Positions 30,934 to 41,229 of a DNA stretch of 64,000 nucleotides are shown one piece after another (position 1 is the first letter of the stretch; each line of letters opens with the position of its first letter). The translations under genes and the position numbers were made by a program. The stretch is taken from the NCBI RefSeq assembly GCF_002127325.2, contig NC_035448.2:129467144-129531143 (forward strand), in the 5' to 3' direction. The notes below the pieces were generated by a model. It made no database searches and had not been told where the DNA came from. It worked only from the letters and a program-made list of their open reading frames with translations. The stretch comes from Helianthus annuus. Lineage: Eukaryota > Streptophyta > Magnoliopsida > Asterales > Asteraceae.

Positions 30934-33808
30934 TTATAGCTCATCTTTGGTAGCTTCTTCATCCTTTCCGGTCTCAGCAGCAAAAGATGCAAAAGATTTG
31001 ATTATGGATTCATACACCTCAATCCCTTTCAGGTACTCTTCCTTGTTCAGAAACTGCAACAAAAAACACGACTCCATTAGCTGCTAACATTTTGTATCAT
31101 TCTTTGATTTTGCTTTCTTTTGTTTAGGGGGTGTCAATCGTGTCATGTTTGTGGGTTGAATCGTTGAACCTAAACATGACCCCATATATCAAAGACATCA
31201 ATCCTAACCCGGACACACTTAAAATCCATTGATCTTTATCTAAACTCGCCAAACGAGCTGTAAACGTGTTAAATAGGTTGGTGGGTTTTAACTTTTTTTA
31301 ACAAATGGGCAAAAGCAGGTTGGCCGGTCGGCCTCTTTAACTAAACGAGCTAAACAAGTCAACTCAAACACAACCTGTTTAATTAAAAATGTCAACCTGA
31401 ACACGGCCCGTTTATTAAACATGCTTTAATATGACAACAAAACACCCGATTATCTTCGTGTAAGAAATTACCACCCCTACATATATTTGTCCCTTACTAA
31501 AAAAGTTTCCACTTTGACCCCTCCATTTATCCACCTCTAGGGTTCATTCAAGCTATAAGTAGATTGCTACCGAGTGACAGGATTGGGTACTTGGTTTGAC
31601 CATAGTATAGTAGAAGAGGTTGACCTCATTATGATCGTGAAGAAGTATAGGGGTGTTTGCCATTGGAGAAAAGCCAATTGCCAGCACCCCCTTCAACCGG
31701 AAGTAGCGAGCATCTGTCGAGGCAGGAAAGATCTCTGGTTTTCCAAATGTCCTACCAGCTTTATGTATAGCTCCCTCTAGGAGGGCCCACCAGGGATTCG
31801 AACTGTCATGAGCCGTCAAAAGCGGTTTTCCACTCTTGTCATAAACAGACATCTTCTGCTTAAACTGCCCATGCTAAATACACAGTTAAAATGTCCACAG
31901 AACCATACCATTTTTAAACAATAAAAATTTGATCCAATCAGCTTACCTCAAATGTCATGTTCCGCGAAGCCGGGGCCCACTCCTCAGCGATTCGTCTCTC
32001 TAAGGAAGCTTGATCGGCAATCGGCGGAACACGGATATCGAAACCAGCCTCTGCTTCGGACGGCTGAAGGTTCATTACAAAACCCTGACAAGCAAAACAT
32101 GCTAAGAGCTAAACAAACATAACTGACACATCATCCAAACACCATCAACATGTTGTACAGGCAATACTAAAAGTCATCAAACAGGTCATATGACTATTTA
32201 TTATGTGGGGCAGTATGAATGTATGATAGGGCAAAAAAGTCATATGTGTCGAGGGCCAAATCATACGGCCCGTATGATTTGTTTGACTTGATAAAAAAAT
32301 GACCGATGTAACCATTAACAAAGTCATACAGCACGTATGACCTTTTTGCCCTATCATACGACATGTATCATATGTTTGACTAACAAAGAAACAACTTATG
32401 TGATCTGTAACATAGTCATACGGGCCTGTATGACATTATACGGCCTATATTATGTGTTTGACAGACAAAGAAATGACTCATATGACCTCTGTCCTCTGAC
32501 ATAGTCATACGGCGCATATGACATCAACTTATATGCCATCAAACAAAGTCATACAGCCTGTATGACATCATGTAGCGTATGATGACAAGAGCCCCTCTAG
32601 GGATGAGCATATGGTACTTGGTACGGGTACCGAAATGCGAATCAGTACCCACTTTTTGGCATTTTCGGTACCGGTACCGAAATGTGAATCAGACTCAGTA
32701 CCAACTTTTTGGCGTTTTCGGTACTGGTATTTTACCCTTAGATACCGGTACGTACTGGTACCGTCCCGTTTAGCTAAAGGGGTTTGTGGGTTCAACTTGA
32801 AACTGACCCGAACCCATTTGGACCAAACCCAAACCCACGAATTTCATCTTAACGTTGGTGTCAGAAATTCAACACCCCTAGTGTACACCATTGGGATGGT
32901 ATCTAATTTAACTACATTCCAATGCCTACTTAATTTGGATAAAAAAAGTACAGAGGATGAGTGTGATTGAAACTTACGGTAGGAGAAGGGGTCCCAGCTT
33001 TAAGAAACACCATATTCACATTCACAACTTCACCTTCAGCTTTCAAACCCGCCTTCACCAAGTCAAATTGAGAAGCCCTAAACCTCCTCACACTCTCCAC
33101 ACTCTTCAACAAATTCTCCATCGCCGTATTATCATACAGCTTCGCCCCGTGACCGGGCGCCCCAACCGCCTTAATCACAAGCCACATAGGACACCTCTCG
33201 GCATAAAACAACCTATAATGCCCATCAACAGACGCCAACCCTTCATCCAACACAATCCCAACATTCATTTCATCAAAAATCGCAGAATCCACAAACTTCT
33301 CAGCCCCATCATGCCCACCAATCTCCTCATCCGGAACAAACAAAATATAAACCGTCCTCAAAGGTACGAACCCAGAACTTTTCAGGTTCCGTACAGCCTC
33401 GAGGTACTGTAACCCGACACACTTCATGTCCTGGGAGCCTCTGGCGTATATGTTGTCGTTGACGATATTAGCAGCGAACGGAGGATGGGCCCACTTGTGG
33501 GGCTCTACTGGAACGACGTCGGTGTGGGAGTTGAGGAGGATTGAAGGGAGGGTGGGGTCTGTGCCGGGCCATTTGAGGAGGATTAAGGGTTTGTTTTTGA
33601 CGAACTCGATTGTTTGGGAGTGTAAAGAGAGGGTTTTGGCTTGGGATAAGATGAAGTCTGCGGCTTCATGGTACTTTGGGGTGGGTTGAGCTGTGTTGAT
33701 TTGGAGGTATTGTTGGAACCTTTGGAGGCTTGGGTCGTTGGCGAGGGTTAGTGTGAGGAAGATGAACAAGGTATATAGATGGAGGAATATTTTGGAGGTG
33801 ATTGGCAT
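30934..33808 (-). CDS. Aminoacylase-1-like M20 metallopeptidase, secreted
   Basis: Four exons, read right to left: 32978-33808, 31947-32084, 31625-31873 and 30934-31053 (TAA), joining to 445 residues, close to the plant ACY1 family (about 430-440). The start at 33808 places a signal peptide directly at the N-terminus (IFLHLYTLFIFLTLTLA); an in-frame ATG 13 codons upstream is less likely. M20 motifs are in order: HTDVVPVE (about residue 92, metal His and Asp), GSQDMKCVG (about 127, bridging Asp), DEEIGGHDG (about 162, catalytic Glu pair), GAPGHGAKLYDN, DSNPWW-type DSSNPWW, and the final metal His in LLHDHNE. Members hydrolyse N-acylated amino acids to free amino acid and fatty or acetic acid. 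The secretory route is inferred. Intron 3 has a weak donor (GTCAAC), but the downstream exon FLNKEEYLKGIEVYES matches the family. Introns 1 and 3 carry repeats. Confidence 0.92.
31126..31480. repeat. Word-repeat element in aminoacylase intron 3
   Basis: Starts AGGGGGTGTCAATCG and ends near ATTACCACCCCTAC, roughly inverted. The interior repeats GGGTTGAA, ACCCGTTTAA and AACGAGCTAAAC variants. No target duplication found. Confidence 0.45.
32140..32590. repeat. Palindromic CATACGGCCCGTATG repeat in aminoacylase intron 1
   Basis: At least six variants of GTCATACGG(C/T)C(C/T)GTATGAC, such as TCATACGGCCCGTATGATTT, CATACAGCACGTATGACC and CATACGGGCCTGTATGAC, spaced 40-70 bp apart. Each is itself a palindrome. 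Confidence 0.75.
32598..32880. mobile_element. Truncated or chimeric TACCG word element
   Basis: Starts TAGGGATGAGCATATGG like the element at 26728 and carries GGTACCG words to about 32770. It then passes into a different word set (GGGTTCAA, ACCCGAACCC) ending AACACCCCTAG near 32880. No matching right end of its own, so it is broken or fused to a second element. Confidence 0.55.
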
Positions 33809-33852
33809 CTTGATGGTGTAGTGTGTGATGACTGATGAAGAAAACAAGATAT

Positions 33853-34172
33853 GGGGGTGTTTGGCCTAGCTTTTATTTTTTGGCTTATGCTTATATTTTA
33901 AAGTAGCTTATAGCTTATTTTCTATAATTTGATAAGCTCTTTTTAAGTGTTTGGATTAGCTTATAGCTTATTTTCTATCATATGAGCTAAAACACCCTTG
34001 CTTCTTCAAATAAGCTAAAAAACCATCTTCACACAAGCTTCTTCAAACTAGCTTATATAAGCTAATAAGCATAAGCTTAAAAAGCTAAACCAAACACTAA
34101 GTTAAGCTTATTTTATAAAAAAAAGCTAAAAAAGCTATAAGCTTTGTGAAAAAAGCTAGGCCAAACACCCCC
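33853..34172. mobile_element. MITE with 22-bp TIR, upstream of the aminoacylase gene
   Basis: 320 bp. Perfect terminal inverted repeat GGGGGTGTTTGGCCTAGCTT (22 bp in full), flanked by TAT at 33850-33852 and 34173-34175. The interior is AGCTTATAAGCTTATTTT words in both orientations. Non-coding; starts about 45 bp upstream of the aminoacylase ATG, so it lies in the promoter or 5' UTR. Confidence 0.82.
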
Positions 34173-34236
34173 TATGACTGATGGGAATAATATTATGATA
34201 AAAGGATATAAACTAGATATCTACAATTTACTTAAC

Positions 34237-34881
34237 GTGGCGCGGCGCAAGCCAGCATCCTATTGTTATATAAGTGGAACTGACACTTTGACTTCTGTGA
34301 CCAACCAGCAAGTGGTATGCCTGAGCACTGACAATAGCAGTTAGCTGACCGTCCAATACGCAGCTGCCCAACCCACTTGCATAAAAGCTGATGGACAGAT
34401 TGACAACCCCAGCAGGACACGCGGCGGGTGTTCCTTCGTGCAATTGATACAACAGGACACGTGGAAACACTTCCGCGTGCGCCCCAACACTTCCGTGACC
34501 TACGCTTCTGTCAAGTCTACGAAAAGCTGCAAGTTGTCAGTCGGGCCCTAGGCCCATCAAGCAGCCCATTGCCTCTTCTCCTTCACTCTTTGGCTAAAAA
34601 TACCCACTTCAAACCAGGTTTGAGGTAATGCTAATCTGCTCACTCACAATTACTACTTAACACTTATCTTGCTTCCAAGGCAAATACTTATTCTCATGCT
34701 GGAGGGTGATAACAAGGAGCAACCCCCACCCCATTCTCCTTGTTGCGAGTCACGGTGTGTTTCACTGTGCAGATGACAAATTAGAAGACGACCCAGCCAT
34801 CAATTGATGAAAGGAGGGATCAACCCTACTTGACGAGACTCGACCCATGGACTAACCTCTTGATTAACCACTGTTTCTTCA
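34237..34881 (+). repeat. Probable LTR fragment of a Tat-type relative
   Basis: The right end CACTGTTTCTTCA is the complement of the LTR end of the 13994-26080 element, and ATACTTATTCTCATGCTGGAGG ... CAACCCCCACCCC ... AGTCACGGTG follows the order of its central LTR block, so it is a diverged LTR in the opposite orientation. Its left border and target duplication were not found. Confidence 0.5.
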
Positions 34882-35270
34882 GCGACTCAGGGAGAAAACC
34901 TATCATTGCGACACACAATCTAAATCTCTAGCTTTTAGTTAAATTCTGTAGTGGATATAAACATAATTATTATAGGTATCGGTGAAAACAAAGAAAACAA
35001 TTGATATTGATAATATGAATTATAAACTCCAGTTTCAACATAAAACAAACATAACGAGTATATATTTTACATGAAATATGAGATGCATACATACATAAAA
35101 CAAACATTAAAATATGTCTATTTCAAACCAACAAGTTGTGGTGATACATGGAATATAAGATGCGTAAAAGATCAAATATATAGGTTTATTATATGGTAGA
35201 ACGAACATATTTATTTGTGTTGTGCTACATGCATTCCATCATTTGAGTTCTGATTAAGCCCAATCGTCCT
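34882..35270. other. Intergenic, AT-rich
   Basis: No gene or element recognised. It lies 3' of the small peptide gene and probably contains its 3' UTR. Confidence 0.4.
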
Positions 35271-35682
35271 TTATTGCCGACAACAAGGTGGCGGTGGTGG
35301 TCCTCCTGCTACAAATATTATTATATAAGAAATGAGATATGCGTATATAACACAATTACATTTTGTTATTTTTATACAATCTACGAATACGATAATATGG
35401 AACGCATGTGTGAGTGCATAAATATGCAAAAGAGAAGTATAATCAATAATAGTTATATAGTTATGACAAATTATTAATAAACAAATGACCTTTTTTCTTG
35501 TGGCATTGGGTATCGTCCCAACACCTCCAGCTGCCATACTGGCCTCGGAGGCTGCGGTGGTGTTGTTGGGGTGGTGGCGGTGTGACTCCTACTCTTGCTT
35601 GAGCAACTGTCATCATAGAGGAAATGAGAGCAAGGGCAAAAATAATGGTCAAGAAAGAAGCAACAACAGTCTGCGATCTCAT
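35271..35682 (-). CDS. Small secreted Cys/Pro-rich peptide, two exons
   Basis: Exon 1 is 35490-35682 and exon 2 is 35271-35308, giving about 76 residues. The N-terminus is a clear signal peptide (VVASFLTIIFALALISSMM followed by TVAQA). The mature part is short: a basic linker with PPPPQQHHRSLRGQ, then GSWRCWDDTQCHKKK, then a Gly/Pro run and a terminal CCRQ, so four cysteines in the pattern C-x4-C-x11-CC. The donor is GTCATT (weak). The acceptor reads TAGCAG, so two AGs three bases apart can be used and the product gains or loses one residue. I do not recognise the family. The architecture suggests an apoplastic signalling or defence-type peptide, which is only inference. Splicing of such a short second exon needs transcript evidence. 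Confidence 0.6.
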
Positions 35683-35838
35683 CTTTAAATATTTTCAAAT
35701 GACGTGTGGCATTTGTTTCATCACTATATATGCGTGTTTGTGAGTAAATTATACCGATAAAATAAAATTCTTTTGTGTGTTATCTCGCACAACTGAAATG
35801 AAGCTAGCTTAAGGTTTTAATATATGCAAAACTGCAAA

Positions 35839-35888
35839 AGTCTTGGGCGATGGTCAATGTAAATTACCAAGAAAATGAAGCAACCTTA
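35839..35888. repeat. Left remnant of the 85-bp tandem array
   Basis: AGTCTTGGGCGATGGTCAAT... matches the right half of the 85-bp unit that continues at 37883. The array was split here by the Harbinger-type element. Confidence 0.8.
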
Positions 35889-37882
35889 GACTACATGGTA
35901 TGGTGATGGACCATCCTTGGAGGATGATCCGCCACGTAGGCGCCACGTCACATTCCTCTCTAAGATGGTCCATCATCCAAAACTAGAAGGCATGGTAGGA
36001 TGATCCTAGTCATAGTCCTTCACCACTTTTTATGTTTTTTTTATTTTTTTTAGTATTTTATTTTTTTTAACATTTGACAAATATACTAATAAAATATTTT
36101 CATTAATATTAAACCCACATTACATAGATATTAAAAAAAACATAAACTTAAAAAAAAAAAAGACTTAATAAAAAATAAACATAAAGTTAAATAATTTGAT
36201 GCTTTTTCATGATGTCGTGTTGTAGTTTTTTCAACATCGAACGTTTCGGCTCGGGTTCGTCCTCGACATTCATCGTCATTATTTCCCATTCCTTAAGCCG
36301 AATTTTTTCATCGGAGATTCGGATTTTCTCATTCGACAATCGGACCTTCTCTTTTAACTTTTCGTCCGATGCACGACTTTTTTCTTCGACGGCCCGCTCC
36401 TTCGCCTTCGTCTTTTGGGCCGAGATGTCGTTGTACACTTTTAGGTGTTCCATAAACTCAACCATGTTCGGGTCCACCGTTTCCTTTCCTTTTCCCTTGG
36501 CCCGCTCCTTTTTTGTTTTGTCTCGGCCCGGTGGACGCTCGGGTTCACGTATGTTATACTCGTCTTCGTCATAGTCGGCGTCATCATTTAAGTTAATGTG
36601 ACACCTCGCGTCCGATCCACCGGCGCTTAAACTACCCGTTTCCGATGTTTTTTGGCGTTTCGCCATCGCCACCTCGTTAGGAATGGGCGCCCATTTTGGG
36701 TCGTTTTTTAGAACCATCCACGCGCAAACGTGAGGAAAGTTGGAACCATGATTATTTTGCTTATACTTTTCCAATGCCATTTTGAACACATCTTCGTCGT
36801 TCCACCCGCTACGACGGTCACTTGTATATAATTTGTTACTGTTAAGAAAAAAAAATAAAAAATTTAAAACTGTTAAACCTAATTAAAAACTAAACTTAAA
36901 AACTAATAAATTTAAACCAAAAATAAACTATAAAACTAAAATATAAACCTACTGTGAAGAAAAAAAAATTTAAAAATTTAAACTTTATAAATTTAAACTT
37001 TAAAAAATGTAAACTTTAAAAAGATGTAAACTTTAAAAAAGTACGAATCTTTTACCGGGTTGTCGGAAGTGCCAATGAAAGCCTTGGCTAAGGCTTCTTC
37101 TTCGATTGGGGTCCACTTAATCGCCTTCGGTTTCGACGTTTGATCACCCACTACTTGTTTCCCTTTGTTTCGTTTTCCTTTCCCTTTAGGCGGTTGGGTT
37201 TCGGGCACAATCTCCACATCGTCTTCGGGTTCGGATTGAACGGGGGGTGTGGGGAACGGTTGGGGTTGAACGGGGGGGTGTGGGGATCGGTTGAGGTTGA
37301 ACGGGTGGGAAGTTCCAAGCACCCCGCATCATCATTTGTTGAAGAGCTTGATTTTGGGAGATTTGAGTGAATTGGTTTGGCGATTGTTGGAATGAAGCAA
37401 ACGCGTTCGATGAATATTGGGAGAATTGGTTCGGTTCTAGCGTTGGATAATATCCCGGAACCGAAAAAACATTTGGTTGGGTCGGATTGGTGGGAGTATT
37501 CGGGTTGTTCGAAGTGTTCGGGTTCTCCGGGTTGTTGAACGGATCCATGAAAATTATGTGGAAGAAGGTTGAGAGTATAGTGGAAGGAGTGTAAAAATTA
37601 TATGAAAAAGAGGTGAATTGTTGAGGTTAATTTGGTGTTTGATAGTGAAAATGGAAGTAAAATATATATAATTTGTTAATATAGCCGTTTGGCTTTATTC
37701 AAAATTAGGAATTTTTTTTTTTTTTTAAATTATAACGGTCATATGAGGAGGGGGCCCACAAAAAAGCATCGTCGCCAACGTCTAAGATTGGACGGAGAGG
37801 ACGGGGACGGATGGGGGCGGCACTGTGTTTGGACCGTCGCCGACCTGCGACGGGCCGGGGCCGACCCCCATACCGTGTAGCC
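35889..37882 (-). mobile_element. PIF/Harbinger-type element with ORF1 only
   Basis: 1994 bp. Terminal inverted repeats GACTACATGGTATGG (left) and, on the complement of the right end, GGCTACACGGTATGG. The 3-bp duplication TTA at 35886-35888 and 37883-37885 is the canonical PIF/Harbinger target. The cargo is a two-part Myb/SANT-like ORF1 on the minus strand; there is no DDE transposase, so it is non-autonomous. Confidence 0.85.
36187..37548 (-). pseudogene. Harbinger ORF1 (Myb/SANT-like, NAM-associated C-terminus), broken
   Basis: Reads right to left from the ATG at 37548 (MDPFNNPENP). The N-terminal part is N/P/Q-rich. KWTPIEEEALAKAFIGTSDN (near 37100-37050) is the start of the Myb/SANT-like domain. 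The C-terminal exon (36187-36840) has YTSDRRSGWNDEDVFKMALE, CAWMVLKNDPKW and a long charged coiled coil rich in EK (DEKIRISDEKIRLKEWE). Two faults are visible: a run of seven C at about 37268-37274, where the neighbouring repeat has six, shifts the frame; and the second half of the SANT domain expected between the two parts is missing (36841-37040 is AT-rich repeat only). In intact elements this protein binds DNA and assists the transposase; such proteins are often mis-annotated in Asteraceae. Confidence 0.72.
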
Positions 37883-38140
37883 TTAGTGACATACATGCAT
37901 GTTTGACTATATAATTAATTAGTCTTGGGCGACGGTCAATGTAAATTACCAAGAAAATGAAGCAACCTTAATGACATACATGCATGTTTGACTATATAAT
38001 TAATTAGTCTTGGGCGACGGTCAATGTAAATTACCAAGAAAATGAAGCAACCTTAATGACATACATGCATGTTTGACTATATAATTAATTAGTCTTGGGC
38101 GACGGTCAATATAAATTACCAAGAAAATGAAACAACCTTA
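37883..38140. repeat. 85-bp tandem repeat, three units
   Basis: Units begin TTAGTGACATACATGCATGT or TTAATGACATACATGCATGT at 37883, 37968 and 38053 and end GAAGCAACC or a near variant. A partial fourth unit starts at 38138. The TTA at a unit start is the target duplication of the Harbinger-type element. Confidence 0.9.
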
Positions 38141-38330
38141 ATGACATACATGCATGTTTGACTATATAATTAATTTGCACAACAATTTCGCAATTTTTTT
38201 TTCTAAAATGGATCTATGTATGAATTAGTTTGATGCATGTTTGACTATATAATTAATTTGCACAACAATTTCTGCAATTTTTTTTTTCTAAAATGGATCT
38301 ATATATGAATTAGTTTGATAAATAATTTTA
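38141..38330. repeat. Tandem duplication with TTTGCACAACAATTTC
   Basis: GCATGTTTGACTATATAATT...ATGAATTAGTTTGAT occurs twice, with a period of about 88 bp, continuing the end of the 85-bp array. Confidence 0.75.
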
Positions 38331-39180
38331 ACTAACAATAAGACCCACGCACGTTGCGGCCTGGTGCGTCGCAAACATCGAATGGATTAGCCCAAAAGTT
38401 TTGTGATGAATTAACCATATGAAAACATGTGTTTCGACATATCTGATTGAACTCAACGGGAAAAAAAAAACAGACGAAAAAACGTTGAACCTCACACGCA
38501 CGTTGTTGCGTGTTGACTCGCAAAATTTTAAACGAAACGTAAAACGAAAAACTTGCGAAAGATGAAAAGTATAAGGGGACCAAAGTTGAAAATAAAAAAA
38601 GTGTTGGGGTTAAATTGAAAGATTGAAAAGCTTTTGGCTAAACTAAAAAAGTCAAAGGGGTTAAATTGCAAAAATAAAAAACCTTTTGAACTAAAAGTGA
38701 AATATGCAAAAAAAAATTGAAAAATTCCCAATACATATATTACAACTACATAAAGCAACAAAATGTTGCTAATTTATAGTTTGGAAATATAGCTATAGAT
38801 ATGATAAATGGTATAATATAGATGGTTGTTTATTTTGTTGATAAAAAAAGATAGTTGTTTATTTGGACCAACTATAATAAATAATGGTACACGTGGTATT
38901 GATGTTGATTTTTTTTTAAGAATTTGATTCGCAGTTTTCATCCTTATACATGTTACAAAACTTTAATTAATATTAATAAAAGAATTAATTACACAGATGG
39001 TTCTTATTATATACATTTATTGCATTTGCATTGTTGGTTCCCAAAACTTTGAAATCACATAGATGCTTAATGGTGCGACTTTTGTAATAATGTTGGTCCC
39101 TAGCCCTGACGGTTGTCTGTTCTGTTCACTGAATAACATCACGTGCACCTAGCATGAGGGTAATATGGTTATTTTAAGTT
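38331..39180. other. Intergenic with short CACGCACGTTG repeats
   Basis: Two blocks with ACGCACGTTG (near 38347 and 38495), then A-rich sequence. No gene seen. Confidence 0.35.
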
Positions 39181-39189
39181 GATATGTTG

Positions 39190-41229
39190 GCGATCGGAAT
39201 AGCGCGAGAGGTCTCGCTTTACTTCTCTCTCTCTATCTAAAACTTTACTTCTCTCTCTCTCTCTCTATCTAACCAACCGTCGCCGGTGTGCTCGACGGAG
39301 TTAGCTCGTCGGAATAGCACGAGAGGTCCCGCTTTCCATCTCCTGGGAAGTTTCGGTTGCACCTTTCCTTCTATCTCGACTCGGCGGCTCCCCCACTCGC
39401 AACTGGGTCGGTCTTTTCTGCTGTCTTGGAATCGCTTCATCCTCATCCCCCCTTTTCCCGCAGTGGTTCCTGGATTCCTTCGGGGCTTATTGGGTCTGAT
39501 ATTGATCGCGGCTATCTGAGTATAGTTAAGCTAGATCGGTTTGAATTCCATTAACACCTTTAGGGTCGGGGTGCTACTGATTCGTTTGTTTGTCTTGGTG
39601 GGGAGGATGAATGCTTCGTACCATGGGAATTATGGGTTCCCACCAGGTGGACGTCCGGTAACGACGTTCTATATCACAAACTTGCCAGAAGGAGTAACTA
39701 GAATGGTGTTATGGAGAGCTTTTCAGTCACACGGTGTAGTAAAAGATGCGTATGTAGCAAGGAAGAAGGATTCCAGGGGGAATCATTTCGGGTTTATTCG
39801 TTATGAAGGGGTTCAGGATGTCATGGCAACGTTACGTAACATGAACAAAGTAACAATACACGAAGCAAAAGTGAGTGTCTCCGTGGCAAAGTTCGACAAA
39901 AACCACAGGTCCTTTCAGCAAAAAAAATTTTCAAATCGATATCATGGGCAGGCACCAACTAAAGGTAATCTGTATGTGCAAAGGAAACCTATTTTTGAAT
40001 ACAAGCCGGTGAACCGGGAGATCGTTTTCAGACGTAGTAAAAGGAATAGGGGAGGAATAGGTGAAGATAAACAAGACAGTTGTGGCAGGAGAAAGGATCG
40101 CGGTATACCCGGACCACTGCATGATGAGGGCGGTGATCTTGGAACTGAAGGATATCCCAGCTCTCTATGAGATTAGGAGGGCGTTGGATAAGAGGGGATA
40201 TGGGGAGTACCCGGTGTCATACTTAGGAGGGTTGAAATGTATGGTTGTCCTTAAGGAGAAAGGCCAGGCAATCAGATTAACTATGAACAACGGGGAGGAA
40301 TGGGAGAAGATAGTTACATCGGCAGAACTTTGGAAAGGCCAAGATTTAATTTATGAACGCCTGTTATGGGTTAGAATCAACGGGGTCCCAATCCATCTCA
40401 GGGATGCGAAAACGTATAATGATATTGGGGGATGCTTTGGGAGAGTGGTGGGGTTGTCGGAGTTTTCCTGGAATGACAATGATAATTCGGATAGTGGGTG
40501 TTGGGTAGTCACGGAGAATGGGAAGTTCATTGAAGAGGAAGTCAATCTGCAATGGAATGACAAAGAATATAGGGTCTGGGTTAGAGAAGAACAGAATTCA
40601 TCTCTAAAAATGGTGATCTCGGAGTTGTCGATTGAAGGCAAGGAATCACCGGCGAAGACATCAGGATCGGCAGCGGCTCCGGCCGATGGGATGGAAGAAG
40701 GGGAAATTCGAAACGATGCAGTTGGGGGAGAGAATGCGGAGGATCACGCGTGGGGAACTGAACCGTCAACACCCATGCACGAGGTGCATGGGAAACAGGA
40801 GAGAGAAAAGCTAAATGTGGCGGCTGGCATGTACCAACACATTAATGGGGATGGGGAGACCTGGTCAACACGGAACGTGGAGGCTGGGAACCAGGAACCA
40901 AATGTTGATTTGGGCCCAGGCCCAAACACTAAGTCAAGGAAGAGGCCAAGGAGGAACAGAAGCCCACAAGACATGAGCCCGGATATAGAGATACAGGAGG
41001 ACCCGTCTCGTTCCCACATAAAGAATCTAGAAAGGTCATTTGACCTTAATAATGAAATGGCTTCTGTGGACGTATGTATCGGAGAGCAAGAGAGACCAGA
41101 CACCTGCACGTCAAAGATAATTCGGAATGATGAACCAAAGGAGTTTGGGGGAAAAGAAGGTTATGCTGGCGGCAGGGGGCCGGAGGCCACAGTTACGGTT
41201 GAAGACGGGACCTCAGTGATGAAAAGTTG
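39190..41229 (+). mobile_element. 5' part of a LINE retrotransposon
   Basis: CT-rich 5' UTR-like leader (39220-39600) followed by an ORF1 of plant L1 type. The sequence is interrupted at 41229 by the LTR of a Gypsy element. No ORF2 (endonuclease/RT) is present in the window. Confidence 0.75.
39607..41229 (+). pseudogene. LINE ORF1 with RRM and DUF4283-like region, frameshifted and truncated
   Basis: The first part (39607-40060) encodes an RRM: TTFYITNLPEGVTRMVLWRA (RNP2-like) and HFGFIRYEGV (RNP1-like). The second part (40061-41229, next frame) has YLGGLKCMVVLKEKGQA, LLWVRINGVPIHLRD and FGRVVGLSEFSWND, the arrangement of DUF4283-type ORF1 proteins of plant LINEs, then a low-complexity tail with KSRKRPRRNRSP, a basic motif. 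The frame changes between about 40030 and 40075, so the protein is broken. The 3' end is cut off by the LTR insertion. In intact LINEs the protein binds the element RNA. Host spliceosomal RRM genes do not have this second region, so a LINE origin is preferred. Confidence 0.75.
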
